Assembly: GCA_014874235.1 (NCBI GenBank)
Contig: JACWAC010000063.1
Coordinates: 1-6,589 of the forward strand
Length of the DNA: 6,589 nt
Source: Thermoplasmatales archaeon
GTDB taxonomy: Archaea; Thermoplasmatota; Thermoplasmata; Thermoplasmatales; GCA-001856825
Direction: 5' to 3'
Positions 5,784 through 6,589 of the stretch are shown here, in pieces. Each line of letters opens with the position of its first letter. Within the stretch, counting starts at the first letter, position 1. A program made the position numbers and the translations under genes. The notes under the pieces were generated by a model, which was not told where the DNA came from, searched no databases, and saw only the letters and a program-made list of their open reading frames with translations.

Positions 5784-6482
5784 CTATTGGGCACTGATAG
5801 TTCCAGTCATCCATCCTACCGTGTTCATGGCGCCATCCCACCCAGAATCGCCAGTGCCACACGCAACCTCGCACTGCCATGAGTACGTTCCCGGAGACAG
5901 TGTGAACGATGCCTGAATTACGCTAGACTCGACTATGGGTATGTTGAGAACTTCAGTGCCATTTCTGAATAAAGTGAAGGTGTGTGCAGTGATATTCGCA
6001 TTGACAGAGGATACTTGCTCGCTTCCGTTAACTGCTATCTGGTTTGCTCCATTTGTCGAGTTTATGTTGGTGTTATTGTATATCGTTTCTTTTCCGTTCA
6101 GCGTTCCGGTAACCTGTGTGAATATGGAAGATACTGAACCATTTCCGTCGTCATAGTTGATAACCGTCAGGTCTATCTCTCTATTTGCAGGTATTGATAT
6201 GTTGGCGGATGACTTAAGAGTGCCATTGCTTAGGATAAAGAATGCGGGTTGATCACCCACAGTGCTGTTGTAAGCGTTGTTGGTTGTTATAATCATCACC
6301 AGCGAGTATGCAGGGAGACTACCATTTGTAGGGGTAATGTTTCCCTGTGTCTGCTCGATCGGAGCTTTCGTCATGAAATAACCGGCAAATAAACCGGTTC
6401 CGATTCCGATCGCGATTATCGCAACGACGACCGCAACCACAACGACATTTGAAATGCCATTAGATTTCAATTTTATCCCCAT
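5784..6482 (-). CDS. Membrane-anchored cupredoxin-like protein, CoxB/CuA-related, heavily sequon-bearing
   Basis: This encodes 232 residues. A single N-terminal hydrophobic segment (about 12-35, rich in V/I/A) after a short basic stretch anchors it, with the rest outside the cell. The C-terminal cupredoxin-type region has H167 (ITAHTF), then YSWQCEVACG with C204 and C208 spaced as in CuA sites (CxxxC), followed by M219 (GAM) and M225 (GWMTG). Most CuA proteins have a second His after the cysteines; here none is present, and H167 is the only histidine. The ectodomain is low in charge and rich in N, S, T and G, with 11 N-x-S/T sequons (N48, 53, 72, 86, 94, 114, 136, 141, 152, 163, 174), suggesting heavy glycosylation as in acidophile surface proteins. 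An upstream in-frame start at 6584 would add 34 residues before the anchor; 6482 is chosen by its TATA box. A role in respiratory electron transfer or copper handling is inference. Confidence 0.75.
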   Translation of the reverse strand: MGIKLKSNGISNVVVVAVVVAIIAIGIGTGLFAGYFMTKAPIEQTQGNITPTNGSLPAYSLVMIITTNNAYNSTVGDQPAFFILSNGTLKSSANISIPANREIDLTVINYDDGNGSVSSIFTQVTGTLNGKETIYNNTNINSTNGANQIAVNGSEQVSSVNANITAHTFTLFRNGTEVLNIPIVESSVIQASFTLSPGTYSWQCEVACGTGDSGWDGAMNTVGWMTGTISAQ

Positions 6483-6503
6483 TAAAGAATTACAGCGAAG
6501 GAT

Positions 6504-6513
6504 ATGTTTTATC
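6504..6513 (-). promoter_or_regulatory. TATA box of the cupredoxin gene
   Basis: ATAAAACATA on the minus strand is centred about 26 bases before the ATG at 6482, which implies a leaderless mRNA and supports the shorter protein. No Shine-Dalgarno sequence precedes the ATG. Confidence 0.5.
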
Positions 6514-6545
6514 GTGCACATGAAAGTGCATCCTTGCACATTCAT
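6514..6545. promoter_or_regulatory. Palindromic GTGCA/TGCAC cluster upstream of the cupredoxin promoter (candidate operator)
   Basis: ATGAAAGTGCA (6520-6530) and TGCACATTCAT (6535-6545) are inverted repeats matching in 10 of 11 positions around a 4-base spacer. A further GTGCAC sits at 6514-6519, so TGCACAT also recurs directly at 6515 and 6535, 20 bases apart (about two helical turns). The cluster directly abuts the upstream side of the TATA box, where an activator or repressor dimer could bind. The regulator is unknown. Confidence 0.45.
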
Positions 6546-6589
6546 TTCTTTAGGTATGATTAAATAAAGATGAATTTCTCTCATACTGT

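Noticed and set aside
6483..6584. N-terminal extension of the cupredoxin from an upstream ATG
   Set aside because: It would place 34 unlike residues, including the palindrome and TATA box, in front of the membrane anchor; the promoter position fits the ATG at 6482.

Overview
The window reads as chromosomal DNA of an archaeon, most likely a Thermoplasmata-type, acid-adapted one (inference). Support: the tRNA gene encodes no CCA end. TATA-like boxes sit about 25-28 bases before the start codons of most genes, with no Shine-Dalgarno sequence, which indicates leaderless transcripts. The left-edge gene is an archaeal bifunctional phosphoglucose/phosphomannose isomerase. The right-edge gene encodes a membrane-anchored cupredoxin packed with N-glycosylation sequons. 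I see no insertion sequence, CRISPR array or phage gene.

Layout. 1-341 (+): C-terminal end of the sugar-phosphate isomerase. 440-793 (+): small conserved-looking archaeal protein of unknown function. 898-2247 (+): an FMN-binding split-barrel domain fused to a MenA-like UbiA prenyltransferase. 2264-2830 (-): NAD(P)H-dependent FMN reductase, convergent with the prenyltransferase gene at 16 bp. 2985-3785 (+): aldo/keto reductase, divergent from the FMN reductase across about 154 bp with two TATA boxes and an inverted repeat. 3865-3937 (-): tRNA-Gln(TTG). 3938-4349: a gap with no convincing gene. 4350-5582 (-): acyl-CoA dehydrogenase. 5583-5783: spacer with the dehydrogenase promoter and a 77-bp foldable element followed by a T7 run. 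5784-6482 (-): cupredoxin-like surface protein, with a palindromic GTGCA/TGCAC cluster just upstream of its promoter.

The genes appear to be single transcription units rather than one operon. The theme is redox metabolism: probable quinone synthesis (prenyltransferase), flavin reduction, NAD(P)H-dependent carbonyl reduction, acyl-CoA oxidation and an external copper protein that could belong to respiratory electron transfer. That the products work together is inference only. The points most worth following are the flavin-domain/prenyltransferase fusion, the atypical one-histidine cupredoxin with its palindromic upstream region, and the structured element at 5665-5741.
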